This document shows, piece after piece, positions 52,607 through 61,223 of a stretch of 64,000 nt of DNA; positions within the stretch are counted from its first letter, which is position 1, and each line of letters starts with the position of its first letter. Made by a program: the position numbers and the translations under genes. The stretch is from Variovorax sp. DXTD-1. GTDB taxonomy: Bacteria; Pseudomonadota; Gammaproteobacteria; Burkholderiales; Burkholderiaceae_C. The notes under the pieces are model-generated. The model saw nothing but the letters and a program-made list of their open reading frames with translations. It was not told where the DNA came from and ran no database searches. The DNA lies in assembly GCF_003984625.1 (NCBI RefSeq), contig NZ_RWKH01000009.1, positions 62,001 through 126,000 on the forward strand, in the 5' to 3' direction.

Positions 52607-52749
52607 CGTGTGCTCCTCTCGGAAATCGTTCTCGGCGGCGGTGCCGATTTGAATATAGCCCACAATCGGCGCCGACTCCCACGCCCATGATGCGCGCGCA
52701 TGATTAGCAGACGTAACGGGGCATTGCGAACGAACCCAGAAAGGTGCTC

Positions 52750-54060
52750 ATGCCCGGCTATTCCGACCCCGGATTCGATACTTTGGCGCTGCACGCCGGC
52801 GCCGCACCCGACCCCGCCACCGGCGCGCGGGCGGTGCCGATCCATCTCACCACTTCTTTCGTCTTCGAGTCGAGCGACCATGCGGCGGCGCTCTTCAACC
52901 TGGAGCGCGCGGGCCATGTCTACTCGCGCATCAGCAACCCGACCAATGCGGTGCTGGAGCAGCGAGTTTCGGCGCTCGAAGGCGGCATTGGTGCCATTGC
53001 CACGGCCAGCGGGCAAGCGGCGCTGCACCTTTCGATTGCCACGCTCATGGGCGCGGGCTCGCACATCGTGGCCAGCACCGCGCTCTACGGTGGCTCGCAG
53101 AACCTGCTGCACTACACGATGCGGCGCTTTGGCATCGAAACCACCTTCGTGAAGCCGGGCGACCTGGACGGCTGGCGCGCCGCGGTGCGCCCCGAAACCA
53201 AGCTCTTCTTCGGCGAAACCGTGGGCAACCCCGGGCTCGACGTGCTCGACATTCCGGCCGTGAGCGACATTGCCCACGAAGCCGGCGTGCCGCTGCTGGT
53301 CGACTCCACGCTCACCTCGCCCTACCTGATCAAGCCCTTCGACTGGGGCGCCGACCTCGTCTATCACTCGGCCACCAAGTTCCTCTCGGGCCACGGCACC
53401 GTGATTGGCGGCGTGGTGGTCGACGGCGGCAGTTTCGACTGGGAAAAATCCGGCAAATTCGCGGAGCTGACCCAGGCCTACGACGGCTTTCACAACATGG
53501 TCTTCAGCGAGGAGAGCACGGTCGGCGCATTCTTGCTGCGCGCGCGGCGCGAGGGCCTGCGCGACTTCGGCGCCTCGATGAGCCCGCACACGGCCTGGCT
53601 GATATTGCAGGGCATCGAAACCCTGCCGCTGCGCATGGAACGCCACATCGACAACACGCAAAAGGTGGTCGAGTTTCTCGCGAGCCACCCCTTCGTGTCG
53701 CGCGTGGGGCATCCGCTGATCGAGTCGCACCCCAGCCACGCACTGGCGCAGAAGCTGCTGCGCCATGGCGCACGCGGTGCCGGCGCCGTGTTCAGCTTCG
53801 ACATGAAGGGCAGCCGCGCGCAGGGCAAGGCCTTCATCGAGGCGCTCAAGCTCTTCAGCCACCTGGCCAATGTGGGTGATTGCCGCAGCCTGGTGATCCA
53901 CCCGGCCAGCACCACGCACTTCCGCATGACCGACGAGGCGCTGGCGGGTGCGGGCATTTCGCAGGGAACGATCCGGCTTTCCATCGGTCTTGAGGACCCA
54001 GCCGACCTGATCGACGATCTGAAGCGTGCGCTGAAGGCTGCGGAAAAGGCGGGTGGCTGA
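52750..54060 (+). CDS. O-acetyl-/O-succinylhomoserine sulfhydrylase (Cys/Met metabolism PLP enzyme)
   Basis: 436 aa. PLP fold type I: FDTLALHAGAAPDPATGARAVPIHLTTSFVF at the N-terminus, SRISNPTNAVLEQRVSALEGG, ATASGQAAL, and the PLP lysine in YHSATKFLSGHG. The length and N-terminus fit MetY-like O-acetylhomoserine sulfhydrylase, which makes homocysteine from sulfide; MetZ is the alternative. The 334-bp spacer after it contains a pair of palindromic repeat units. Confidence 0.9.
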   Translation: MPGYSDPGFDTLALHAGAAPDPATGARAVPIHLTTSFVFESSDHAAALFNLERAGHVYSRISNPTNAVLEQRVSALEGGIGAIATASGQAALHLSIATLMGAGSHIVASTALYGGSQNLLHYTMRRFGIETTFVKPGDLDGWRAAVRPETKLFFGETVGNPGLDVLDIPAVSDIAHEAGVPLLVDSTLTSPYLIKPFDWGADLVYHSATKFLSGHGTVIGGVVVDGGSFDWEKSGKFAELTQAYDGFHNMVFSEESTVGAFLLRARREGLRDFGASMSPHTAWLILQGIETLPLRMERHIDNTQKVVEFLASHPFVSRVGHPLIESHPSHALAQKLLRHGARGAGAVFSFDMKGSRAQGKAFIEALKLFSHLANVGDCRSLVIHPASTTHFRMTDEALAGAGISQGTIRLSIGLEDPADLIDDLKRALKAAEKAGG

Positions 54061-54117
54061 ATGTTTTGTTTTCGTGTTCGGCGCTCGTGGGTTCGTTCGG
54101 GGCGCGCACCCGCCGAC

Positions 54118-54187
54118 GGGGTACCTTGCTCCGCGAATGTCCCCCGGCCTGCGGCCTCCTCCTTTATTTCGCTGCGCAAGGCACCCC
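54118..54187 (+). repeat. Palindromic repeat unit 1 (REP/MITE-like)
   Basis: 70-bp unit with near-perfect terminal inverted repeats GGGGTACCTTG (54118-54128) and CAAGGCACCCC (54177-54187). The core CCGCGAATGTCCCCCGGCCT...TTTATTTCGCTGCG is repeated inverted in unit 2. No gene is encoded in the 54061-54394 spacer; flanking sequence (TTCGGGGCG at 54096) also recurs inverted at about 54343. Confidence 0.75.
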
Positions 54188-54261
54188 ATCGACGTGTGCG
54201 TGATGAACGGTGGTCGTTGATCGGCCGCCCACCAGCAGCGTGCCCCGGTGCACAGGGCATC

Positions 54262-54327
54262 GGGTACTCCCCGCAGCGAAATAAAGGAGGAGCCGAAGGC
54301 GGGGGACATTCGCGGAGGGGAGTACCC
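54262..54327 (-). repeat. Palindromic repeat unit 2, inverted copy of unit 1
   Basis: 66-bp unit bounded by perfect 11-bp terminal repeats GGGTACTCCCC (54262-54272) and GGGGAGTACCC (54317-54327). Its core CGCAGCGAAATAAAGGAGGA...GGGGGACATTCGCGG is the reverse complement of unit 1 with few changes. Units are separated by 74 bp. The arrangement resembles BIME-type pairs of REP elements and could form a large cruciform or terminator. Confidence 0.75.
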
Positions 54328-54394
54328 GGTGGCCTTTGCACTCGCCCCGAACAAGACGACCCGCAATCCGCAACACAACGGCAAAGCAACTGAC

Positions 54395-55207
54395 ATGAAC
54401 TACACAGTCAACAGCCACACCACTTATTGCTACACAGGCGGCAAGACCTTCGACGCAAACAAGCCGACAGTGGTATTCATCCACGGCGTGCTAAACGACC
54501 ACAGCGTGTGGATCCTGCAAAGCCGCTGGTTAGCCAACCACGGCTGGAACGTGCTCGCGCTCGACCTGCCCGGCCATTGCAAGAGCGAAGGCCCGCCGCC
54601 CGCGAGCGTGGAAGAGGCTGCGCAGTTCGTCATTGCACTGCTCGACGCAGCCGGTGTGCAAAAGGCTGCGCTGGTCGGCCACAGCTTCGGCTCGCTCATT
54701 GCGCTCGAAGCGGCTTCGCGTGCACCCGAGCGCGTCACCCATCTTGCGCTGGTGGGCACCGCCTATCCGATGACCGTGTCGCCTGCACTTCTGGACGGCG
54801 CGCTCAACGATCCGCAGCGCGCCATCGCCATGGTCAACACCTTCTCGCACTCGCTGCTTGCGCCACCGCCCTCCTCGCTCGGCCCCGGCACCTGGCTTTA
54901 CGGCAGCTCGCGCGCGCTGATGCGCCGCGTGCTCGCCAGCAACCGCAGCGCCAACGTGTTCCATATCGGCTTCAAGGCCTGCAACGACTACGCCAACGGC
55001 GAGAAGGCCATCGAAGCCGTGCAATGCCCTGTGCTCTTCCTGCTTGGCGACGCCGACCAGATGACGCCGCCGCGCGCCACCAAGGCACTCGCCGGCAAGG
55101 CGAAGCAGGGCAAGGTCGTCACGGTGCATGCGGGGCACTCGCTGATGAGCGAGGCACCCGACGAAGTGCTGTTTGCGCTGCGCGACTTCGTCGGCGCGCC
55201 CGCCTGA
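54395..55207 (+). CDS. Alpha/beta hydrolase
   Basis: 270 aa. HGVLNDHSVW (oxyanion region), LDLPGHGKS-like LDLPGHCKSEGPPP, nucleophile serine in VGHSFGSLIALEA, Asp in LLGDADQMTPP and His in HAGHSLMSEAP: a complete Ser-Asp-His triad. Typical of esterases, lipases or C-C hydrolases; the substrate is not predictable. No partner genes. Confidence 0.9.
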   Translation: MNYTVNSHTTYCYTGGKTFDANKPTVVFIHGVLNDHSVWILQSRWLANHGWNVLALDLPGHCKSEGPPPASVEEAAQFVIALLDAAGVQKAALVGHSFGSLIALEAASRAPERVTHLALVGTAYPMTVSPALLDGALNDPQRAIAMVNTFSHSLLAPPPSSLGPGTWLYGSSRALMRRVLASNRSANVFHIGFKACNDYANGEKAIEAVQCPVLFLLGDADQMTPPRATKALAGKAKQGKVVTVHAGHSLMSEAPDEVLFALRDFVGAPA

Positions 55208-55219
55208 GCCAATCGCTCG

Positions 55220-56209
55220 TTATTCCGCCGCGATGCCCGCGCGATGGGCCAGCGCGCGATAGCGCGAGATCTCGCCCTCCATCTGGCTGCGGAACGCCGC
55301 TGCGCCGATGACGACGGGCTCCATGCCCTGCGCGCGCAGTTGCGCCTGCAGGGCCGGGCTGCCCATCGTGGCCGTGACCGCCCGTGTGAGTTTGTCGAGC
55401 AGGGGTGCCGGCGTGCGGGCCGGCGCGGCAAAGCCGTACCAGGCGTCGAAGGTGGCATCGGGCAGCCCTTGCTCGGCCAGGGTGCGCACCTCGGGCAGCA
55501 TGCTGGAGCGCACCGCGCCCACAATGCCCAGCGCGCGCAGCTTGCCCGAACGCACGTGCGGCGCCACGGCGGCGACGGTGTCCAGGCCGATCTCTATCTC
55601 TCCGCCGATCACCGCCATCGAGCCCTGGCTGCTGCCCTTGTATGGGATGTCCTGCAGCTGGATGCCCGCGGCCAACGCGAGCAATTCGCCCGCCAGGTGC
55701 GGCCCTGAGCCGGCGCCGAAGGTCGCGTAGCGAATGCTCTTCGGCTTGGCCTTCGCGGCGGCGATGAGTTCCGGCAACGAGCGCCACGGCGTGCCGGCGC
55801 CCACCACCAGCACCAGCGGCGTGCGCGCGACGATGGCAATGGGCGCGAGGTCGCGCGCCGGGTCGTAGGGCAGCTTGGCGCGAAGCGCGGGGTTCACGCT
55901 GTAGCTGGTCGAGCCCGAGAGCAGCAGCGTGTAGCCGTCCGGCGCGGCCTTGGCGACCGCATCGGTGCCGATGATGGTGGAGGCGCCGGGCTTGTTGTCG
56001 ATGACCACGGGCTGGCCGAGCCGCTCCGACAGGCCCTGCCCCATCGCCCGCGCGACGATGTCGGTGCCGCCGCCGGGTGGAAAGGGCACGACCAGCTTCA
56101 CGGGCCTGTCGGGCCAGGCGTCCTGCGCGAGGGCGGGCGCATGCAGGGCGATGAATGCCGAAGCACAGGCCAGCAGGCTTCGAAGGCTAAGGGAGAGAGC
56201 AGTTTTCAT
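55220..56209 (-). CDS. Bug/TctC-type tripartite tricarboxylate transporter receptor
   Basis: 329 aa. Signal peptide SLRSLLACASAFIALHAPALAQ, then WPDRPVKLVVPFPPGGGTDIVARA and AAPDGYTLLLSG. It is 19 bp downstream of the M20 peptidase gene in the same minus-strand operon, suggesting the ligand is a peptide-like or N-acylated carboxylate hydrolysed by that enzyme. Confidence 0.9.
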   Translation of the reverse strand: MKTALSLSLRSLLACASAFIALHAPALAQDAWPDRPVKLVVPFPPGGGTDIVARAMGQGLSERLGQPVVIDNKPGASTIIGTDAVAKAAPDGYTLLLSGSTSYSVNPALRAKLPYDPARDLAPIAIVARTPLVLVVGAGTPWRSLPELIAAAKAKPKSIRYATFGAGSGPHLAGELLALAAGIQLQDIPYKGSSQGSMAVIGGEIEIGLDTVAAVAPHVRSGKLRALGIVGAVRSSMLPEVRTLAEQGLPDATFDAWYGFAAPARTPAPLLDKLTRAVTATMGSPALQAQLRAQGMEPVVIGAAAFRSQMEGEISRYRALAHRAGIAAE

Positions 56210-56228
56210 GGTTCGTCCAGAAAGAAGA

Positions 56229-57647
56229 TCAGGAGGCGGCGTGCTGTTTTTTCTCGGCTGCCCACGGCGCGAGCCCCGGTTCGCCCAGGTCCCAATACAG
56301 GCCCGCCATGATCTGCAGGCCCTCCCGCGCGAGCGACGCCAGCAGATGTTCGTTGGGCGCATGCTGCGCGCAAGCCGGATAGGAATGCGGCACCCACAGC
56401 GTGGGCAAGCCCAGGAGGTCGGCAAAGACGTCGTTGGGCAACGAGCCCGCGAGGTTGGGCAGCAGGTCGATGCGCTGGCCGCTGCTGTCTTCGATGGAGC
56501 GCCGGGCCCAGCCGACCCAGGGGTTCTCCACGTCGAGCCGCGTGGCGGCGCCCTCGAGCGTGACCTGCACCTCGACGTTGCCGAAGCCGCGCGCATCCAG
56601 ATGCGCGCGCACGATGTTCGCGAGCTCCCGCCACGGCGTTCCTACGACGAAGCGCAACTGACAATGGGCCACCGCCTCCGGCGGAATCGCATTGACGGGC
56701 CGCTGCGGCGATCCGGCACCGAGTGCGAGCACCTCGATGGTGTTCCACGCCACGAGCCGCTCCGCGGGGCTTAGACCGGGCTCGCCCCAGCCTTCGTCCA
56801 GCGTGGGGTCGTCGGCACCGCCTCCGATTCCAATATTGGCCAGCGCCTTGCGCACGCCCTGCGGAATTTCCGGCGGGCGAAGGGCATCGACCAGAATGCG
56901 ACCGCGCGCGTCCACCAGCGAGGCCACCGCGTGGCTCAGCACCGTGGCCGGGTTGGCGAGCACGCCGCCCCAGTTGCCGGAGTGGTAACCCCGCGCCCGT
57001 GCACGCAGCCGCAGGCTGAAGTTGACGGCACCGCGCGAGCCAAGAAAAAGCGTGGGCCGCTCGGCGCTCACGCGCGGCCCGTCGCTGGCAATGAACAGGT
57101 CGGCGCGCAGCTTGTCGCGCTGCTGCTCGCACACCGCATGCAGGCCCGGTGACGCGGCCTCTTCGCCTGTTTCGATGAGCCAGGTGATGTTGTAGCCCAG
57201 GCGCCCGCCCCGCGCGCGCAGCGCAGCTGCCAGCCCGCCGAGCGCAATGGTGTGCTGGCCCTTGTTGTCGGCCGTGCCGCGCCCGTACCAGCGGTCGCCG
57301 CGCACGGTGAGCGCCCAGGGCCCGAGGCCTTCGTCCCAATGCGCGTCCTGCCCGCTCACCACGTCGCCGTGGCCGTAGCTCAGCACGGTGGGCAATGCGG
57401 GGTCTTCGATGCGCCGCGCGATCAGGAAGGGCCCGCCGCCGGGCACGGGGTTCTCGACGATCTCGCACTCGAAGCCCAGCGCAGCCAGCGGCGGCATGAG
57501 CTCGTCGCGCAGGTAGGCGCCAAGCGCGGGTGTGGCAGCGCCGGTATCGCTCTCGGTACGAAAGGCGACACGCCGCTGCAGGTCGGCGAAGAAGCCGCCG
57601 TCGTCGAAATAGGCGGCGGCAGCGGCAAGGCTGTCGGTACGTTGCAT
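56229..57647 (-). CDS. M20-family metallopeptidase (dipeptidase/deacylase type)
   Basis: 472 aa. Zinc-ligand motifs: SYGHGDVV (His/Asp), GRGTADNKGQ (bridging Asp), ETGEEAASPG (catalytic and ligand Glu pair) and a C-terminal PHSYPACAQHAPNEH (His). A dimerisation lid domain lies at about 200-330. M20 enzymes cut dipeptides, acylated amino acids or carbamoyl groups; pairing with a Bug receptor and LysR suggests catabolism of an imported amide. Confidence 0.9.
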   Translation of the reverse strand: MQRTDSLAAAAAYFDDGGFFADLQRRVAFRTESDTGAATPALGAYLRDELMPPLAALGFECEIVENPVPGGGPFLIARRIEDPALPTVLSYGHGDVVSGQDAHWDEGLGPWALTVRGDRWYGRGTADNKGQHTIALGGLAAALRARGGRLGYNITWLIETGEEAASPGLHAVCEQQRDKLRADLFIASDGPRVSAERPTLFLGSRGAVNFSLRLRARARGYHSGNWGGVLANPATVLSHAVASLVDARGRILVDALRPPEIPQGVRKALANIGIGGGADDPTLDEGWGEPGLSPAERLVAWNTIEVLALGAGSPQRPVNAIPPEAVAHCQLRFVVGTPWRELANIVRAHLDARGFGNVEVQVTLEGAATRLDVENPWVGWARRSIEDSSGQRIDLLPNLAGSLPNDVFADLLGLPTLWVPHSYPACAQHAPNEHLLASLAREGLQIMAGLYWDLGEPGLAPWAAEKKQHAAS

Positions 57648-57732
57648 GAAGAGGTTTTCCTGTGTCGGAGGGGGTGCAGCAAGTACAAGGCCTGAAGCGC
57701 GATGCTTCCAGCATCGTTTTCGCAAGCTACCA

Positions 57733-57747
57733 TTGCCTTCAAGGCAA
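57733..57747. promoter_or_regulatory. Perfect 15-bp palindrome, LysR operator candidate
   Basis: TTGCCTT-C-AAGGCAA lies 12 bp before the lysR start and 85 bp from the divergent M20 gene. It contains T-N11-A (57734-57746). Its position at the lysR start suggests autorepression. Confidence 0.55.
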
Positions 57748-57759
57748 GGCTCGAATCCC

Positions 57760-58704
57760 ATGACACCACCGCTTCTCAGCATTCCGATGCGCCACTTCCT
57801 CGAGGTGGCGCGCAGCGGCTCGGTGAGCCAGGCGGCGGCGCGGCTGTTCGTGGCCTCCTCCGCGATCAGTCGGCAGATCACCAAGCTTGAGGACAGCTTG
57901 GGCACGCCCCTGTTCGAGCGCCACGCACGTGGCATGGCGCTCAACGCAGCCGGCGAGCGGCTCGCTGCGCATCTGCGCAATGCGCAGCTCGATATCGAAC
58001 AGGTCATCGAGCAAGTGCGCGACCTTGGCGGCCGCAGCGCACACCGCATTCGCATGGCTTGCACTGAAGGCTTCGCAGCGCATTTCATGCCGCAGGTCAT
58101 GCGCGGATTCGAGTCGGCCCATCCGGGCACGCAGCTCGAACTCCACGTGGGCTCGCCCGATGGCGTGAGCGCGCTGCTCGCGCGCGGCGAGGCCGACATC
58201 GCACTCAAATACGTGGTGGCGCCGGAGCCCGGCCTGAGGATCGAACATTCGGCGAATGCGCCCGTGTTCGCGGTGCTGCGCCCCGACCATCCGCTGGCGC
58301 GGCAGCGCGTGGTTTCGGTGGCAGACGCCGTGCGTTACCCGCTGGCCGTGGGCGACAAGGGCGTGACCGCGCGGCAACTGTTCGACCAGGCGTGCAGCCT
58401 GCAGGGCCTGCAATACCGTGCGATCTTCGTCAGCAACTTTTCATCCGTGCTGCTGCCGCTCTTGCGCACGCCGGACGTGATGCTTTCCGGACACCTCACG
58501 GTCACGCACCTTATCGACGCGGGCACGGTGGTGGCGCGCCCGTTCGCGGAGGCGCCGCTGCAGCAGCGGCAATTGCAGGTGCTGGCGCTCGAAGGCCGCA
58601 CGCTCACGCCACTGGCGCAGGAGTTCGTGCAGCACCTGGTGCATGCCATTGCCAGCGCGGGGCGGCGCAAGCTGGGGCGCGCGCGTTCCGGCGCGCCGGG
58701 GTAA
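57760..58704 (+). CDS. LysR-family transcriptional regulator
   Basis: 314 aa. Winged helix IPMRHFLEVARSGSVSQAAARLFVASSAISRQITKLEDSLGTPLFER at 8-55, effector domain after residue 90. Divergent from the M20 peptidase-Bug operon, which it probably regulates through the palindrome at 57733-57747. The stop is 2 bp from the convergent thioredoxin gene. Confidence 0.92.
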   Translation: MTPPLLSIPMRHFLEVARSGSVSQAAARLFVASSAISRQITKLEDSLGTPLFERHARGMALNAAGERLAAHLRNAQLDIEQVIEQVRDLGGRSAHRIRMACTEGFAAHFMPQVMRGFESAHPGTQLELHVGSPDGVSALLARGEADIALKYVVAPEPGLRIEHSANAPVFAVLRPDHPLARQRVVSVADAVRYPLAVGDKGVTARQLFDQACSLQGLQYRAIFVSNFSSVLLPLLRTPDVMLSGHLTVTHLIDAGTVVARPFAEAPLQQRQLQVLALEGRTLTPLAQEFVQHLVHAIASAGRRKLGRARSGAPG

Positions 58705-58706
58705 GG

Positions 58707-59105
58707 TCAGACCGCGAATTCGGCGGGCCGCTTCTCGAGCACGGCCAGCAGCAGGTCGACGTCGAGGCTGGAGGGCTGGGGCGCCTGCAGCGCGCCGAGC
58801 ATGCGCGAGAGCGTTTCGGCATGCGGCAGCAGCGGGCCCAGAAAGCGGGTGCCCTCGGCGCCGGCGATCAGCAGCGTGGGAAAGGTCTCCACGTCGAACG
58901 CATCTGCGATTTCGGCGTGGTCTTCGATGTCGACCCAGGCAAAGCGGAATTGCGGATGCGCCCGCGCCACCTGCTCCAGCAGCGGCCGGTAGTCGCGGCA
59001 GGTGCCGCACCATTCGGCGCACAGGCACACGACCCATGGCGCGTCGCCGGCCGGCTCGGCGGATTCGGGGGCGGCGGCGGGAAGAGCGCTCAAAGCTGAT
59101 GCCAC
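58707..59105 (-). CDS. Thioredoxin-family protein
   Basis: 132 aa from GTG 59105. Active site W-C-G-T-C in CLCAEWCGTCRDYRPLLEQVA, VDIEDHAEIADAFDVETFPTLLI with the cis-Pro, and a C-terminal extension of about 25 residues. No signal peptide, so cytoplasmic. The usual GP between the cysteines is replaced by GT. Confidence 0.88.
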   Translation of the reverse strand: MASALSALPAAAPESAEPAGDAPWVVCLCAEWCGTCRDYRPLLEQVARAHPQFRFAWVDIEDHAEIADAFDVETFPTLLIAGAEGTRFLGPLLPHAETLSRMLGALQAPQPSSLDVDLLLAVLEKRPAEFAV

Positions 59106-59194
59106 AAAGGTGTGAATACAAAGCCGCAGTGGTGCGGCCGGAAGGTCGTGGCTATTATGAACAAAGCGCCTTTGGCGCCCAGGAGACTCGCACG

Positions 59195-59533
59195 ATGAAC
59201 ACCACGACTGCCCCGGAATCTGCTGTCGATCCGCGACGTTTCAAGAGCTTTGCGGAGTTCTACCCGTTCTACCTGACCGAGCACGCCAACCGCACCTGCC
59301 GTCGCCTGCACTTCGTGGGTTCGACCATTTCGCTGGTTTGCCTGGTGGCCCTGGTGGTCACGCTCGATCCGCTCTGGCTGCTGGCCGGGCTGGTCGCAGG
59401 CTACGGCTTTGCCTGGATCGGGCATTTCGGCTTCGAGAAGAACCGGCCCGCCTCGTTCAAGCGCCCGCTCTATTCCTTCATGGGAGATTGGGCGATGTAC
59501 CGCGATATCTGGCTGGGCAGGGTCAAGATCTGA
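59195..59533 (+). CDS. Mpo1-like (DUF962) membrane protein
   Basis: 112 aa. SFAEFYPFYLTEHANRTCRRLHFVGSTI with conserved histidines, two transmembrane segments (45-85), then AWIGHFGFEKNRPASFKRPLYSFMGDWAMYRDIWLG. The yeast relative Mpo1 is an Fe(II)-dependent dioxygenase of 2-hydroxy fatty acids; its His motifs are kept here. RBS AGGAGA. Confidence 0.88.
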   Translation: MNTTTAPESAVDPRRFKSFAEFYPFYLTEHANRTCRRLHFVGSTISLVCLVALVVTLDPLWLLAGLVAGYGFAWIGHFGFEKNRPASFKRPLYSFMGDWAMYRDIWLGRVKI

Positions 59534-59539
59534 CCGCTA

Positions 59540-60739
59540 CTAAATAAGGAGCACGTCACCCAGGCGCAGCGACCGAAGCGGCCCTTTTTGCCACAGGTCT
59601 TCGAGCGGCTCGGCGCAGGGCATCAGCAGTTCCCTGAGCAGCGGCTCGATCGGTGTGGACGGGTCGGCCAGCAGCACGTAGCGCGGGTCTTCGTTCGGCG
59701 TTTCTTCGGCGAGCGGCGCAATCCAGTCGAGCGCCACCAGGGTTTCGAGCACCGGCACCAGTTGCAGCGTGTCCACCCGCATGCGCGTGACGAGCTCGGT
59801 CGCGCCCATGCCCTTGGCCGGCGTGGCCCGCGCACGTGCGAGGTGCTGCAGCACTTCCATGGCCAGTTGCAGCGGCCACCCCGCCCGGCCCCCGCGGCGT
59901 GCCACACCGGTCAGCAGGCTGGGCAGATAGGCCGCGATGACCGCCCCCAGCAGCACGATCACCCAGGCCACGTAGATCCACACCAGCAGGATCGGCACCG
60001 TGGCAAAGGCGCCATAAAGCACCGAATAGGTCGGCACCAGGCTCATGTAGTAGCCCAGCACGCGCTTGGCAATCTCGATGGCCGCCGCCACGAAGAAGCC
60101 GCCGGCCCATGCATGCGACCAGCGTACGTTGGTGTTGGGCACATAGTGATAGAGCGAGGCCATTCCGGCCGCGAGCAGCACGAATTCGAAGGTGTCGAAG
60201 AACAGCTTCAGGATGCTTCCGCCCACCACGTCGCGCGAAGCGGCAAATACATACGAAGTGGTCGAAAGGCTCACCGCAAGAATGAGCGGGCCGAGTGTGA
60301 TCGCGGCCCAGTAGATGAGCACACGCTGGGCAAGCGGCCGCGGCGAGCGCACCCGCCAGATGTTGTTGAGTGTCTTGTCGATGGTGAGGATCAGCGCAAT
60401 GGCGGTGATCAGCAGCACCACCAGGCCCGCTATGCCCAGCCCACCGGCCTTGCTGGAAAACTGGTTCAGGTAGCCCAGCACCTGCCGCGCGATGTTGTCC
60501 GGAATCAGGCTTTCGATGAACCAGCGCTGCAGCCGCCCCTGCAGCTTGGCGAACATCGGAAACACCGTGAAGAGCGCCAGTGCCACCGTGAAGAACGGCA
60601 CCATTGCAATGGTGGTGGTGAAGGTGAGGCTGCTGGCCGTCAGCCCCAGGCGGTCTTCGCGAAAACGCTCGCCCAGCACCGCCGCGGTGTTGCCCCACGG
60701 AAAGCGCGAAAGATCCCTCCAGAGCTGACGACGATTCAT
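59540..60739 (-). CDS. YihY/BrkB-family inner-membrane protein
   Basis: 399 aa with about six transmembrane segments and family motifs LTASSLTFTTTIAMVPFF, DKTLNNIWRVRSPRPLAQRVLIYW, YHYVPNTNVRWSHAWAGGFF and AFATVPILLVWIYVAWVIVLLGAVIAA. A C-terminal cytoplasmic region of about 110 residues resembles a winged helix (GMGATELVTRMRVDTLQLVPVLETLVALDWI). Old annotations as ribonuclease BN are not supported. ATG 60751 is an alternative start. Confidence 0.9.
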   Translation of the reverse strand: MNRRQLWRDLSRFPWGNTAAVLGERFREDRLGLTASSLTFTTTIAMVPFFTVALALFTVFPMFAKLQGRLQRWFIESLIPDNIARQVLGYLNQFSSKAGGLGIAGLVVLLITAIALILTIDKTLNNIWRVRSPRPLAQRVLIYWAAITLGPLILAVSLSTTSYVFAASRDVVGGSILKLFFDTFEFVLLAAGMASLYHYVPNTNVRWSHAWAGGFFVAAAIEIAKRVLGYYMSLVPTYSVLYGAFATVPILLVWIYVAWVIVLLGAVIAAYLPSLLTGVARRGGRAGWPLQLAMEVLQHLARARATPAKGMGATELVTRMRVDTLQLVPVLETLVALDWIAPLAEETPNEDPRYVLLADPSTPIEPLLRELLMPCAEPLEDLWQKGPLRSLRLGDVLLI

Positions 60740-60781
60740 GGCCGGTATCATAAGAACCCGAACCCTCTCCTCGTCTTTGCA

Positions 60782-60811
60782 CACTTCGTGTCGCCAGTTC
60801 CGCGGTGTTCC
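60782..60811 (+). repeat. Probable shortened remnant of the dispersed repeat
   Basis: CACTTCGTGTCGC joined directly to CAGTTCCGCGGTGTTCC. These two pieces correspond to the left-centre and right end of copies A and B with about 50 bp between them missing. Could be chance; the pieces are 13 and 17 nt long. Confidence 0.4.
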
Positions 60812-60815
60812 ATCC

Positions 60816-61223
60816 ATGCAAATCATCACACCGCACGCCTCTTCTTCCGTCCGCGCCACCCGCTGGCTTGCCGTGGGCAGCCTTGTCGGGCTGATCGTGC
60901 TCGGCTTGGCCTGGGAGCTCTGGCTGGCGCCGCTGCGGCCCGGCGGTTCGCTGCTGGCGCTCAAGGTGCTGCCGCTTGTCATTCCGCTTGCGGGGCTCTA
61001 CAAGAACCGCATGTACACCTACCGCTGGGTCAGCCTGATGATCTGGCTTTATTTCACCGAAGGCGTGGTGCGTGCCTGGAGCGACACGAACGGCGTGGGG
61101 CAAGTGCTCGCGCTGGTCGAGGTGCTGCTGTGCCTCATGCTCTTTGCCGCCTGCGCCTGGCATGTGCGGCTGCGCCTTCGCAATGCCAAGGCTGCCCGCC
61201 AACTTGAGGCTTCCGCCCAATGA
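60816..61223 (+). CDS. DUF2069 small membrane protein
   Basis: 135 aa from ATG 60816. Four hydrophobic segments with LVIPLAGLYKNRMYTYRWVSLMIWLYFTEGVVRAWSD, the DUF2069 core conserved in Beta/Gammaproteobacteria. Function unknown. Stop overlaps the next start (ATGA). Confidence 0.88.
   Translation: MQIITPHASSSVRATRWLAVGSLVGLIVLGLAWELWLAPLRPGGSLLALKVLPLVIPLAGLYKNRMYTYRWVSLMIWLYFTEGVVRAWSDTNGVGQVLALVEVLLCLMLFAACAWHVRLRLRNAKAARQLEASAQ

Noticed and set aside
54061-54393. Short protein on the plus strand through the palindromic units
   Set aside because: The frame translates the inverted repeats themselves; it lacks an RBS and has no known domain.
59540-60739. Ribonuclease BN
   Set aside because: YihY proteins were misnamed; no nuclease motif is present and the protein is an integral membrane protein.
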